Shown in pieces: positions 33,108 to 40,838 of a stretch of 64,000 nucleotides of DNA. This DNA is from Trebonia sp050013875 (GTDB lineage: Bacteria; Actinomycetota; Actinomycetes; Streptosporangiales; Streptosporangiaceae). The notes beneath the pieces are model-generated. The model was not told the DNA's origin and did not search any database. It saw only the letters and a program-made list of their open reading frames with translations. Made by a program: the position numbers and the translations under genes. The stretch covers positions 62,001 through 126,000 of the forward strand of contig JBEKEK010000001.1 of assembly GCA_050013875.1 (NCBI GenBank). Reading direction: 5' to 3'. The stretch's first letter is position 1. Every line of letters starts with the position of its first letter.

Positions 33108-33719
33108 GTGACCGTGGCCGATGCCTTCAAGTTCTCCCTGACGGTCAGGTACATGGAAGTAGACGCCCAGGGCGTGGTCTTCAACGCCTGGTACCTGACG
33201 TACTTCGACGAGGCGTTCACCGCCTTCCTGCAGTCACGCGGGCTTGGCTACCAGGCCCTCATCGGGCAGGGACTCGACTTCCAGCTTGTCCACGCCGACA
33301 TCGACTGGAAGGCCGGCCTGCGCTTCCGGGACAACGCCGTGATCGCGGTGTCCACCGCCCGGCTGGGACGGACTAGTTTCGCGATCGACTTTGCGGCCAG
33401 CCGGAACGGGGATGAGCCGGCCTGCAGTGCGCGCATCGTCTACGTCGTGGTGGCGACCGACGGGTCAGGCAAGCGCGAGATCTCACCCGAAATCGCCGAA
33501 GCTCTCGGAGCGCCCGCGCTCCCTCCCGGCGTGGAGTTAGGGGCAAACACAGCTGCGTCCCATCCGCGGGGTCCCAGCGCGTCTAGTGCGCTGGCTATGC
33601 GGCGTTCCTCGATCACCGGGTCGAGCATGGTGAGGCGGCACGCAGTGCTGGCAGCAGGCGGTGGTCTTCACCGGTGTGGTGGGTGTGGACCGCGGCGCAG
33701 AAACCGAGGCAGTGGCTGA
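33108..33719 (+). CDS. acyl-CoA thioesterase (4HBT hot-dog family) with extra C-terminus
   Basis: The first 140 residues form a hot-dog domain: FSLTVRYMEVDAQGVVFNAWYL carries the DxxGVVF...Y motif of 4-hydroxybenzoyl-CoA thioesterases, followed by FDEAFTAFLQSRGLGY and ARLGRTSFAIDF. GTG 33108 with GGAG 6 nt upstream is preferred to the TTG at 33075. About 55 extra Arg/Ser-rich C-terminal residues run over an antisense hemerythrin-like remnant, so the original stop was probably lost. Confidence 0.82.
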   Translation: MTVADAFKFSLTVRYMEVDAQGVVFNAWYLTYFDEAFTAFLQSRGLGYQALIGQGLDFQLVHADIDWKAGLRFRDNAVIAVSTARLGRTSFAIDFAASRNGDEPACSARIVYVVVATDGSGKREISPEIAEALGAPALPPGVELGANTAASHPRGPSASSALAMRRSSITGSSMVRRHAVLAAGGGLHRCGGCGPRRRNRGSG

Positions 33720-33780
33720 GCAGGCTCTCCGGGATGGCGGCGTCCGCAGCAGGCTGGCCGCCGCCCGCGGTGATCTGCTG
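33575..33780 (-). pseudogene. hemerythrin-like (HHE) domain gene remnant
   Basis: Minus-strand translation shows SLLSHCLGFCAAVHTHHTGEDHRLLPALRAASP, split here into SLLSHCLGFCAAV and HTHHTGEDHRLLPAL, a typical HHE iron-binding motif pair. After ASP the reading shifts frame and continues MLDPVIEERRIASALDAL, the next helix of the fold. Neither a start nor the C-terminal half remains. It lies antisense to the end of the thioesterase gene. Confidence 0.65.
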
Positions 33781-33834
33781 CCGCCGCCGGACCGCGCCCG
33801 ACCTGGGATAAGGCCGGACAGCTAGGCTGGGGGC

Positions 33835-34962
33835 ATGGTGCGCACCAGCCGGACCGGAACGCCCGCCGCCCGCCCAGGTGACCGCAAGATCCTCAAACCG
33901 ACACCGCCGGAGCTGATGGAGGACACCGGAACCGGGCTGGACTACGGCACCCGGCCCGACCGGATGCCGGGCTACCTCGTCCCGAACGACCGGTTCTACA
34001 TCCGCAGCCACGCGCCCACTCCGCAGGTGGAGGTGGCGGATTGGACGCTGCGCATCGAGGGCGACGGCGTGCGTCGCCCAGTCAGCTACAGCTACGACGA
34101 GCTGTGGAACCGGTTCCCGCTGGTCTCCGTTATCCGCACGATCGAGTGTGCGGGTAACCGCCGGGTGCTGCTCGGCGACGAATTCGGGTCCGTGTTCAAC
34201 GGCACTCAGTGGGGCCGCGGCGCGATCGGCACCGCCGAGTGGACCGGTGTCCGCCTTCGTGACCTGCTTGAGCCGGCCGGCATCGGCCCGGGTGCGCGGG
34301 AGGTCATGCCCGAGTCGCTCGACGAGATCCGGGCCCGCCGGCCGCTGCCGCTGTCGAAGGCGAGGGCCGATGACACCCTCGTCGCGCTGGCCATGAACGG
34401 GGAGATCCTCCCGGCTGATCATGGATTCCCCGCCCGCCTGGTGGTGTCCGGCTGGCTCGGGGCGGCCAGCATCAAGTGGCTCGACCGGATCGAGGTCAGC
34501 CAGGAACACCTGCAGGTGCCGTGGAACACCGAGGATTATGTGCTGATCGGTCCGGAATATCCGTCCGACGGCCCGGCCCGCGGCCCGGTGATCACTACCC
34601 TGCCGGTTTCCGTACTGACGGAGCTGCCGTGGCCGGCCAGGCTCCGGCCGGAACCGCAGATCATCCGGGGGCGCGCGTTCGCCGGGGAGAATCAGGTCGC
34701 CGCTGTCGAGTACAGCGTCGACGACGGTCCCTGGCGGCCCGCCGAACTGGGCTCTACCGATATACCTGGCGCGTGGGCGCGCTGGCAGTTCGCCTTTTCG
34801 CCGGAACCCGGCGACCATGTCCTCCGGGTACGGGCCACCGATGAGCGCGGTAACACCCAACCCGATGCCTCGGAGTGGAACGAGCTCGGCTACCTCCAGC
34901 ACTCGGTGCTATCGCACCCCATGCACGTCGAGCACGCTCCCGGGCCGGGTACCCGTCAATAG
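33835..34962 (+). CDS. sulfite-oxidase-family molybdopterin oxidoreductase
   Basis: A 375-residue protein: an oxidoreductase molybdopterin-binding domain (residues about 20-240) with RTIECAGNRR, in which Cys105 is the Mo ligand, then a Mo-co dimerisation domain (about 250-360; IIRGRAFAGENQVAAVEYSVDDGPW, WARWQFAFSP). There is no Tat or Sec signal, so it should be cytoplasmic, unlike many bacterial sulfite dehydrogenases. No haem domain or partner cytochrome gene is adjacent. Substrate could be sulfite or another S- or N-oxide. Confidence 0.88.
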   Translation: MVRTSRTGTPAARPGDRKILKPTPPELMEDTGTGLDYGTRPDRMPGYLVPNDRFYIRSHAPTPQVEVADWTLRIEGDGVRRPVSYSYDELWNRFPLVSVIRTIECAGNRRVLLGDEFGSVFNGTQWGRGAIGTAEWTGVRLRDLLEPAGIGPGAREVMPESLDEIRARRPLPLSKARADDTLVALAMNGEILPADHGFPARLVVSGWLGAASIKWLDRIEVSQEHLQVPWNTEDYVLIGPEYPSDGPARGPVITTLPVSVLTELPWPARLRPEPQIIRGRAFAGENQVAAVEYSVDDGPWRPAELGSTDIPGAWARWQFAFSPEPGDHVLRVRATDERGNTQPDASEWNELGYLQHSVLSHPMHVEHAPGPGTRQ

Positions 34963-35104
34963 CCCGGGGAACCCGGCCGACACGGCGGTCAGGCCGCTCC
35001 CGGCTCATCCGGGCCCGGCGCGGTCTCGATGGCGTCCTACATACTCTAAGTCGGTAGGCAGGCCCGGGCACACCGAGCCGCGACAACTCGAGGAGAGAAC
35101 CGGC

Positions 35105-35479
35105 ATGGCGGACGAGCCGGGAAGAGAGCGGGAGCTGGGAGGCCTAGGCGCCTACATCCGGCTGCAGCGGCAGCTAGCCGACCTTTCCCTGCGGCAACTG
35201 GCGGACATTGCCAAGGTTTCCAACGCCTATCTCAGCCAGGTCGAGCGGGGGCTGCACCAGCCGTCACTGCGCGTTGTGCGCTCGATCGCCGACGCTTTGA
35301 ACCTGTCGGCCGACGTGCTGCTGGCCGAGGCAGGCATGCTGGTGCCGGACAAGAACACCGAAAGCAATACCCAATCCACCACCGAAGCTGCGATTCTCCG
35401 CGATCCCTACCTCGGTCCCGAGGAACGTCAGACGCTGCTCCACGTTTACCGAAGCCTCCGGCGACCAAGCACTGATTGA
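35105..35479 (+). CDS. XRE-family transcriptional regulator
   Basis: A 124-residue protein with a Cro/C1 helix-turn-helix at residues about 15-70 (YIRLQRQLADLSLRQLAD, VSNAYLSQVERGLHQPSL, SIADALNLSADVLLAEAGML). The C-terminal tail (YLGPEERQTLLHVYRSLR) is short. Together with the phasin/HbhA-like gene 80 bp downstream this matches the mycobacterial Rv0474-hbhA arrangement. It likely controls the downstream gene, whose promoter carries an inverted repeat. Confidence 0.9.
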   Translation: MADEPGRERELGGLGAYIRLQRQLADLSLRQLADIAKVSNAYLSQVERGLHQPSLRVVRSIADALNLSADVLLAEAGMLVPDKNTESNTQSTTEAAILRDPYLGPEERQTLLHVYRSLRRPSTD

Positions 35480-35496
35480 TATACCACGCATCCTGC

Positions 35497-35526
35497 TTGA
35501 CATATCGATCGAAGAGTGCGTACTAT
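35497..35526 (+). promoter_or_regulatory. sigma-70-type promoter of the phasin/HbhA-like gene
   Basis: TTGACA at 35497-35502 and TACTAT at 35521-35526 are separated by 18 bp, unusually close to the vegetative consensus for this genome. The -10 overlaps the left arm of an inverted repeat. Confidence 0.65.
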
Positions 35527-35546
35527 TTCAATCAGAGGGTACGCAC
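35516..35546 (+). promoter_or_regulatory. inverted repeat operator candidate (GTGCGTAC-N15-GTACGCAC)
   Basis: Two perfect 8-bp arms (35516-35523 and 35539-35546) flank 15 bp that include the -10 element. The left arm overlaps the -10. The position would allow repression or autoregulatory control by the upstream XRE protein. Confidence 0.6.
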
Positions 35547-35561
35547 AACATGGAGGTCATT

Positions 35562-35909
35562 ATGACAACCATCCAGGAGCAGTACGCCGAACTGTTGAAG
35601 CAAGGTCAGGACGAGGCGCTGTCCGCACTCAAGGCGTGGAACCGGACGGTCCGGCGGGCTTTCGGCCAACTCCCGACCACCGGGCTGACCAGCGCGGGGC
35701 AGATGATCGATGAGTTCTACGACTTCAGGGCCCACGTTCTCGACGCCCAGCGCGAGTTCGCCAAGCAGTTCATCGCCACCAGCACCACGGCGGCGGAGAA
35801 GGTACGTGACAGCATCACACCGACGGCTGTGGCCGCCGCCGACGAGGCCCCCACGGCCAGGGTCGCAACGGCCAAGTTCGCCACGGCTAAGACCGCCCAC
35901 CAGGCCTGA
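35562..35909 (+). CDS. small helical phasin/HbhA-like protein
   Basis: A 115-residue protein from ATG 35562; GGAGG lies 5 nt upstream (inside the codons after an earlier ATG at 35550, which is thus unlikely as start). The N-terminal 80 residues are amphipathic helix (EQYAELLKQGQDEALSALKAW, FYDFRAHVLDAQREFAKQFI), and the tail is Ala/Thr/Lys-rich. This resembles phasins and the coiled-coil part of mycobacterial heparin-binding haemagglutinin, which associate with lipid inclusions or the cell surface. A strong promoter and terminator suggest high expression. Confidence 0.72.
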   Translation: MTTIQEQYAELLKQGQDEALSALKAWNRTVRRAFGQLPTTGLTSAGQMIDEFYDFRAHVLDAQREFAKQFIATSTTAAEKVRDSITPTAVAAADEAPTARVATAKFATAKTAHQA

Positions 35910-35917
35910 AGCCGCAT

Positions 35918-35950
35918 CGACGGGGCCCGGCTGCGTGCCGGGCCCCGTCG
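35918..35950 (+). terminator. strong hairpin terminator after the phasin-like gene
   Basis: A perfect 14-bp stem (CGACGGGGCCCGGC and its complement) with a 5-nt loop begins 9 nt after the stop codon. There is no T-run, as usual for actinomycete terminators. Confidence 0.7.
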
Positions 35951-36183
35951 CGTCAGGCCGAAAGAGAACGTGCCCTGGTAGGAAACGGCCACCGATAGCC
36001 GCGCCTGGTCGCCGATCGGCACGTACGGGTTAAGAGCGAATGAGCGCGGCCCGCCGTCCCGGGTCCGGCTCACTGACCGGCAGGTTGACCAGGCGCTGGC
36101 AGTGACCCGTGTCCACCGCCGGCTCGGGCCGATCGGGCCGTTCAGGAACGACGCCGATGTTCGGCCCCCGCGACAGTACGCGA

Positions 36184-36410
36184 TCAGCTCGGCCGCGGTG
36201 ATCGAGCGGCCGGGATGATGATGTCCTTGGAGCGGCTGACGATGAACAGGGACCCGTCATCGTCGAAGTACCCTAGGTCCCCGGTGTGCAGCCAGCCGTC
36301 AGTGATGGCCGCCGCGGTGGCTGCCGGGTCGTTCAGGTACCCCTTCATTACGTGAGGGCCGCGGGTGACGACCTCCCCCACATTCGCCTCGCCCGGTGGC
36401 CGGTGCTCGG
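36184..36410 (-). pseudogene. acyl-CoA synthetase (ANL ligase) C-terminal fragment
   Basis: The minus-strand frame reads GEANVGEVVTRGPHVMKGYL, then DGWLHTGDLGYFDDDGSLFI and VSRSKDIII, the unmistakable hinge region of an AMP-forming ligase. It then shifts out of frame before the catalytic Lys domain. The upstream two thirds of the gene are missing, replaced by an alpha/beta hydrolase gene whose 3' end reads into the fragment in another frame. Sequence from 35951 to 36183 shows no further convincing gene. Confidence 0.8.
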
Positions 36411-37442
36411 CCCGGCGCTTAACCGGGCGAGCCAGTCCAAGACCAGCCGGGCCGTCTCGTCCGGCACCTCCAGCTGGGGCACGTGCCCGACACCGGGCAG
36501 TTCGGTGTAGGTCCAACCAGGATGGGCGCGGGCGGCCGCCCGGGCCACGGCCACCGGCACTAGCCGGTCCCGGTCGCCGTGCAGCAGCAGCACCGGGCAG
36601 CCGACGGAGTCGGTAATCGCACGGTACGCCTGGCCGCCGCGGCGGCTGACCGTGTACACCAGGGACCGCATGGCGTCGTTGAACGCCTGTTCCCGGTCGG
36701 GGAACTCCGTCCGCCGGCGTTCCAGCTCGACGTGCTTGGCCACCATCGCCTCGGGCACCCGGGCCGCGTCGGCGCAGCAGAGCGACAGCAGCCGGGCGAC
36801 GCGGACTTCCGGCGGCTCGCTGCGGCGCAGGCCACGCATCAGCCCGCCCAGCCCGGGCGTGGCGAAGAGCAGCAGCACCGTGGCGACAAGCGGATCCGGG
36901 CGGGCGAACGCGAACGGCAGGGCCGGATCCACGAGGATAAGGGCGGCCACACCCGGCGGGGCGGCGCTGGCCTCCAGCATGGAGATCATGCCGCCCATCG
37001 AGTTTCCCATCAGGATCACGGGCTTGCGGGCGACGGCGGGCACCGTCTCCAGGAACCGGTGCAGCAGGTCCCGGTTGCCGGGCACGCTGACGTCCCGGCT
37101 GCCCGCCCTGGTCAGGCCGAACCCGCCCAGGTCGGGGGCGATCAGCCGGTAATGAATGGTCAGCCGGGGTGCGATCGCGGCCCAGTTCACCGACGAACCG
37201 CCCAGCCCGTGCACCGCCACAATGGCCGGGGCCCGAGCCGGGCCACCGAAATCCAGGTAGTGCACCGGGCCGCCGACGTCGGCCCACTGGGAACGGCCGC
37301 CAAAGGCCTGGCCGGGTGCACCGCGGCGGCCGATGCGTCGCAGCCGGCCGGCGACAGGCTCGCCGACAAGGCGGCCCGCCCGCCGGGGAGAGCCGCCGGG
37401 CGTTCCCAAGACCTCATCTCCTGCCGCTTCATTGTCAGCCAT
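36348..37442 (-). CDS. alpha/beta hydrolase with fused-over 3' end
   Basis: A 364-residue reading with an alpha/beta hydrolase core at residues about 60-340: AIVAVHGLGGSSVNW (oxyanion region), VILMGNSMGG with Ser148, HGDRDRLVP (acid) and GVGHVPQLE (base). After LDWLARL the last 20 or so residues are translated from the ligase remnant in a foreign frame, so the native stop was lost by a deletion joining two genes. The catalytic triad is intact and the protein may still be functional. GGGGGCG lies upstream of the ATG. Confidence 0.8.
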   Translation of the reverse strand: MADNEAAGDEVLGTPGGSPRRAGRLVGEPVAGRLRRIGRRGAPGQAFGGRSQWADVGGPVHYLDFGGPARAPAIVAVHGLGGSSVNWAAIAPRLTIHYRLIAPDLGGFGLTRAGSRDVSVPGNRDLLHRFLETVPAVARKPVILMGNSMGGMISMLEASAAPPGVAALILVDPALPFAFARPDPLVATVLLLFATPGLGGLMRGLRRSEPPEVRVARLLSLCCADAARVPEAMVAKHVELERRRTEFPDREQAFNDAMRSLVYTVSRRGGQAYRAITDSVGCPVLLLHGDRDRLVPVAVARAAARAHPGWTYTELPGVGHVPQLEVPDETARLVLDWLARLSAGPSTGHRARRMWGRSSPAALT

Positions 37443-37625
37443 GACGTCGCCCCCTACCGGCTGCGAACGACGGATATTACGTCCCTTCCTGAACAGGCTT
37501 ATCAGGTGGCAGGCTCCGCCGGGAAGGGCCGCTTACTCAGCGGCCACTGAACCAGCGGGGAACCCCGGGCCAGCTCGCCGACTGCCGTTCTCGACATCAG
37601 GACAACCGAGGTCTACGGTTTCAGG

Positions 37626-38085
37626 ATGCCGGAGACCCTGACCGTCACCGACCCCGACGGGGTCACCATCTACGTCTACCGGTGGCGGCCCAGGGGCACG
37701 CCCCGGGGCGTCGTGCACGTCGCCCACGGCATGGGTGAGCATGCCCGCCGCTACGACCGGGTGGCCGAGGCCCTGCTTCAGGCCGGCTTCGCCGTCCACG
37801 CCGACGACCACCGGGCGTCGGGCCGTACCGGCGCCGATACATCGACGACCCTTGGTCCGGGTTCGAGGTGGCCTTCGAGGTGCCGCTGCTCCTGGATCTG
37901 GCCGGCGCCCCCCAGCCGTCGCTGCCAGCGGGCCTGCCGGTCCTCGTGATGAACGGCAGCCAAGACGCCGTCGGCGGCTTCTCCGGCGGCGGCGCCGCCC
38001 TGGCCGGGGCCTACAAAGGGCTCGGCCTGACCGACGTGACCTGGTCGCGTGGCTCGAGCCCCGCTTCCCCACGCTTAGCGGGTCA
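37626..38085 (+). pseudogene. monoacylglycerol lipase (S33 hydrolase) remnant, nucleophile region deleted
   Basis: Starts normally (TLTVTDPDGVTIYVYRW, VVHVAHGMGEHARRYDRVAEALLQAGFAV, given here as separate segments) up to HADDHRASGRT. It then jumps, in another frame, to the C-terminal part (LPVLVMNGSQDAVGGFSGGG, LGLTDVTW) and again to DLVAWLEPRFP. The central portion containing the GHSMG serine elbow is missing and at least two frame changes are needed. A clear loss-of-function remnant. Confidence 0.8.
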
Positions 38086-38104
38086 CGACAGGAAAGGTCA
38101 AACG

Positions 38105-38530
38105 GTGAGCGCTCTGCCGGGTGAACTACGAAGCCTGATCGAGTCGGGCCCGATGGTGCACCTGAGCACCATCAACCCCGACGGCAGCCCACAGGTGACC
38201 GTCATCTGGATCGGGCTGGATGGCGATGATCTCGTCAGTGGCCACATGTCGTGGCACATGAAGCTCCGGAACATGGAGCGGGACCCACGCGTCGTGCTGT
38301 CCTTCGATGCGCCGCGGGTGCCCGGCGCCTTCATGAACGAGTACGCCGTGCTGCGGGCGCGAGCCACCGTCGAGCCGGGCGAGGGCGCCTGGCACCTGCT
38401 CAATCGCCTGGCAAGGGTCTACGTAGCCCCTGACGCCGAGTTCCCGGCGCCACCAGGCCCCGGCTATGTCGTGCGTTACTCCGTCGAGCGCATCGGCGGC
38501 GTAGGCCCCTGGCGGTCGGTCTCTCAGTGA
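38105..38530 (+). CDS. PPOX-class F420-dependent (or flavin-binding) oxidoreductase
   Basis: A 141-residue split-barrel protein from GTG 38105, with AGGAAAGG upstream. Features: LIESGPMVHLSTINPDGSPQ, VTVIWIGLDGDDLVSGHM, LRNMERDPRVVLSFDAP and a C-terminal YVVRYSVERIGGVGPW. This is typical of the actinobacterial F420-binding PPOX group. It lies 50 nt upstream of the DNA ligase gene; a functional link is not evident. Confidence 0.87.
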   Translation: MSALPGELRSLIESGPMVHLSTINPDGSPQVTVIWIGLDGDDLVSGHMSWHMKLRNMERDPRVVLSFDAPRVPGAFMNEYAVLRARATVEPGEGAWHLLNRLARVYVAPDAEFPAPPGPGYVVRYSVERIGGVGPWRSVSQ

Positions 38531-38579
38531 GCTGAATCCCGGCAGGGTTCCGGCAGCGACGTGAGGGAAGGGGACGCCT

Positions 38580-40178
38580 GTGCGGTACCTGATCGTTGCC
38601 GAGGCCTACCGTGACCTGGAGCAGCTCAGCAGCAGGCTGGCACTGACCGAACGGCTCGCCGCGCTGCTCGCGCAGACCCCGACCGGGCTGCTGCCGACCG
38701 TGTGCTACCTGTGCCAGGGGCTGATCGCACCGGAGTTCGCCGGGGTTGACCTCGGCCTGGCGGAGAAACTCGCCGTCCGCGCGGTGGCCACCGCCGCCGG
38801 CACCGACGCCGCACAGGTTGCCGCGCTGGTGCGGGAGACCGGCGACCTGGGCCAGGCCGCCGAGCGGTTGCTTGAGCGGCCCGCGGCCGGGGCCGTCGGG
38901 CGGACGGCCAGCCTGGATGTCACCGAGGTGGTGCGCACGCTGCGCGAGATCGCCGCCGCCGACGGAGCGGGTTCGCAGGGGCGCAAACTCGACCTGCTGG
39001 CCGGTCTGCTCAGCAGGGCCACCCCGCTGGAGGGCCGCTACCTGCTGCGCCTGGTGACCAGGAACCTGCGGCTCGGCATCGGCACGCCCACCATCTTGGA
39101 TGCGCTGGCCCAGGTGCACGGTGGCGGCAAGGCCGCCCGGCCCGTGCTTGAACGTGGTTACAGCATCTGCTGCGACCTCGGCAAGGTCGCCGCCACGCTG
39201 GTGAGCGGCGGGCTGACCGCGGTGGAACAGCTTCGGGTACGGCCGGGGAACCCGGTGCGGGTCATGCTCGCCCAGCGGCTGTCCGACGCCGGGGAGATCC
39301 TGGCCCGGCTAGGCGGGCGGTGCGCCGCCGAGTACAAGTACGACGGCGTCCGGGTCCAGGCGCACCGCACCGCCGACGGGACGATTGAGCTGTACACCCG
39401 GCGGCTTGAGGAGATCTCCGCCCAGTTCCCCGACGTCGTCGAGCTGCTGGCGGCGGGGCTTGGGCCGGCCGAGGCGATCTGCGAAGGCGAGGTTGTCGCC
39501 TACGACGCCCTGGAGACGGCCGTCACCCTCTCGCCCCGGCTGCGGCTGACCACTGCCGCTGAGGTGGCCAGCCCCGCGGCGCTTGACGAGATGTTCGCCC
39601 AGGCGGTCACCGACGGGTGCGAGGGCCTGGTGTGCAAGTCGACCGGGCCGGATTCCGGCTACCAGGCCGGGGCGCGCGGCTGGCAGTGGATCAAGCTCAA
39701 GCGGGACTACCGGACCGAGCTGTCCGACACCGCCGACCTGGTCGTCATCGGCGCGTACGCCGGCCGCGGCCGCCGCACCGGGGTCTACGGTGCGGTGCTG
39801 CTCGCTGCCTACGACGCGGAGGCCGACCTGTTCCGCGCCGTGACCAAGTGCGGTGCCGGGTTCTCTGACGCGGACCTGGCCGCGCTGCCCGCCCGGCTGG
39901 CACCGCTGCTGAGCCAAGACCGGCCCGCCCGGGTCGACGCGCGCCAGCAGCCGGACGTCTGGTTCGAGCCGGGTCTGGTACTCGAAATCCTCAGCGCCGA
40001 GCTAACCCTGTCCCCGAACTACACCGCCGCCCTGGGCCAGCTCGAGGACGACGCCGGGCTGGCCATGCGCTTCCCCCGGTTTACCGGACGCTGGCGCGAC
40101 GACAAGGCGCCGGAAGACGCCACCACCACCCGCGAGCTGGCCGAGCTGTTCCGCACCGCCCGGCGGAAGACTGGCTGA
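38580..40178 (+). CDS. lig: ATP-dependent DNA ligase (LigB/archaeal-like) with an internal deletion
   Basis: A 532-residue protein starting at GTG 38580. N-terminal DNA-binding domain (1-210), adenylation domain with AEYKYDGVR (catalytic Lys253), CEGEVVAYD, and an OB-fold with EGLVCKS and WIKLKRDY. Family members are usually about 580 residues or more. Here AYD (about 309) joins directly to ALETAVTLSPRLRL, skipping roughly 50 residues that normally contain the motif IIIa region (FDLLYLDG-like). The reading frame is maintained, so the deletion is either recent or tolerated. Activity is doubtful; the lesion is inferred by comparison with remembered family sequences. Confidence 0.85.
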   Translation: MRYLIVAEAYRDLEQLSSRLALTERLAALLAQTPTGLLPTVCYLCQGLIAPEFAGVDLGLAEKLAVRAVATAAGTDAAQVAALVRETGDLGQAAERLLERPAAGAVGRTASLDVTEVVRTLREIAAADGAGSQGRKLDLLAGLLSRATPLEGRYLLRLVTRNLRLGIGTPTILDALAQVHGGGKAARPVLERGYSICCDLGKVAATLVSGGLTAVEQLRVRPGNPVRVMLAQRLSDAGEILARLGGRCAAEYKYDGVRVQAHRTADGTIELYTRRLEEISAQFPDVVELLAAGLGPAEAICEGEVVAYDALETAVTLSPRLRLTTAAEVASPAALDEMFAQAVTDGCEGLVCKSTGPDSGYQAGARGWQWIKLKRDYRTELSDTADLVVIGAYAGRGRRTGVYGAVLLAAYDAEADLFRAVTKCGAGFSDADLAALPARLAPLLSQDRPARVDARQQPDVWFEPGLVLEILSAELTLSPNYTAALGQLEDDAGLAMRFPRFTGRWRDDKAPEDATTTRELAELFRTARRKTG

Positions 40179-40205
40179 TAGCCGCGGCGGGATCCGGTTA
40201 TCCTG

Positions 40206-40733
40206 TTACGCCGCCTCGGCGGAATCCTCAGCCGGTACCGCCTTGGGCTTCGGGCGTTCCCAGAACGTAGCCAGCTGCGCGGCCGCGGCGGCCAGGCCGA
40301 TGCCGGCCGCGAGCCCGGCTCGCTGCCAGGGGGTGAACTTGTCGTGGAGGCCGAGGAGGCGGTCCACGCTCAGGCTGCCCGGGCCGATCGCCGCCAGCGC
40401 GATCGAGGCCGCGCTCAGGTTCAGCACGTACTCATAGCCCTCGGCGGTGATGAAGAACCCGTTCTGCAGGTGCACGGAGCGCGCCGCGACGGCCATCGTG
40501 CCGACCACCGCCGACGCCGCCAGCGGCGTCCCGGCTCCGGCGATCAGCGCGGCACCTGCCCCGACCTCCACCGCCGCGCTCGCGGCGGCCTGCAGCTTCG
40601 GCTGCTTGAAGCCGATCGAGCCGAACCATCCCGCGGTCCCCTCCAGGCTCCGCCCGTGGCGGACCCCGTGGGCCACCATCGTGCCGCCGATCGCCGCGCG
40701 GAGCACCAAGCTGGCCACATCTTTACCGCTCAC
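40206..40733 (-). CDS. DoxX-family membrane protein
   Basis: About 175 residues from GTG 40733, which has GGAGG 8 nt upstream. It has four hydrophobic segments: VLRAAIGGTMVAHGVRHG, AAASAAVEVGAGAALIAG, LSAASIALAAIGPG and AGLAAGIGLAAAAAQLAT. Typical DoxX topology, with the conserved GGFFITAEGYEY-like loop present as QNGFFITAEGYEY. The role is probably membrane redox or thiosulfate:quinone-related; the family is poorly characterised. Confidence 0.82.
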   Translation of the reverse strand: MSGKDVASLVLRAAIGGTMVAHGVRHGRSLEGTAGWFGSIGFKQPKLQAAASAAVEVGAGAALIAGAGTPLAASAVVGTMAVAARSVHLQNGFFITAEGYEYVLNLSAASIALAAIGPGSLSVDRLLGLHDKFTPWQRAGLAAGIGLAAAAAQLATFWERPKPKAVPAEDSAEAA

Positions 40734-40838
40734 AGGCGGATCCTCCCTCGTCACCGTTATCCGGCCTCAACAAGGCGCTGAGCCCAGGAATGATTATCCG
40801 CTGAAGTCAGCGGCGGGCACGAGCGAACGTGCCGCAGC

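Noticed and set aside
33613..34902. 429-codon minus-strand open frame opposite the molybdopterin oxidoreductase
   Set aside because: Shadow frame; only its last 50 codons (the hemerythrin-like remnant) carry real homology and are reported separately.
40755..40838. Two TTATCCG words upstream of DoxX, considered as an operator
   Set aside because: Only 7 bp each with no symmetry or recurrence at other promoters.
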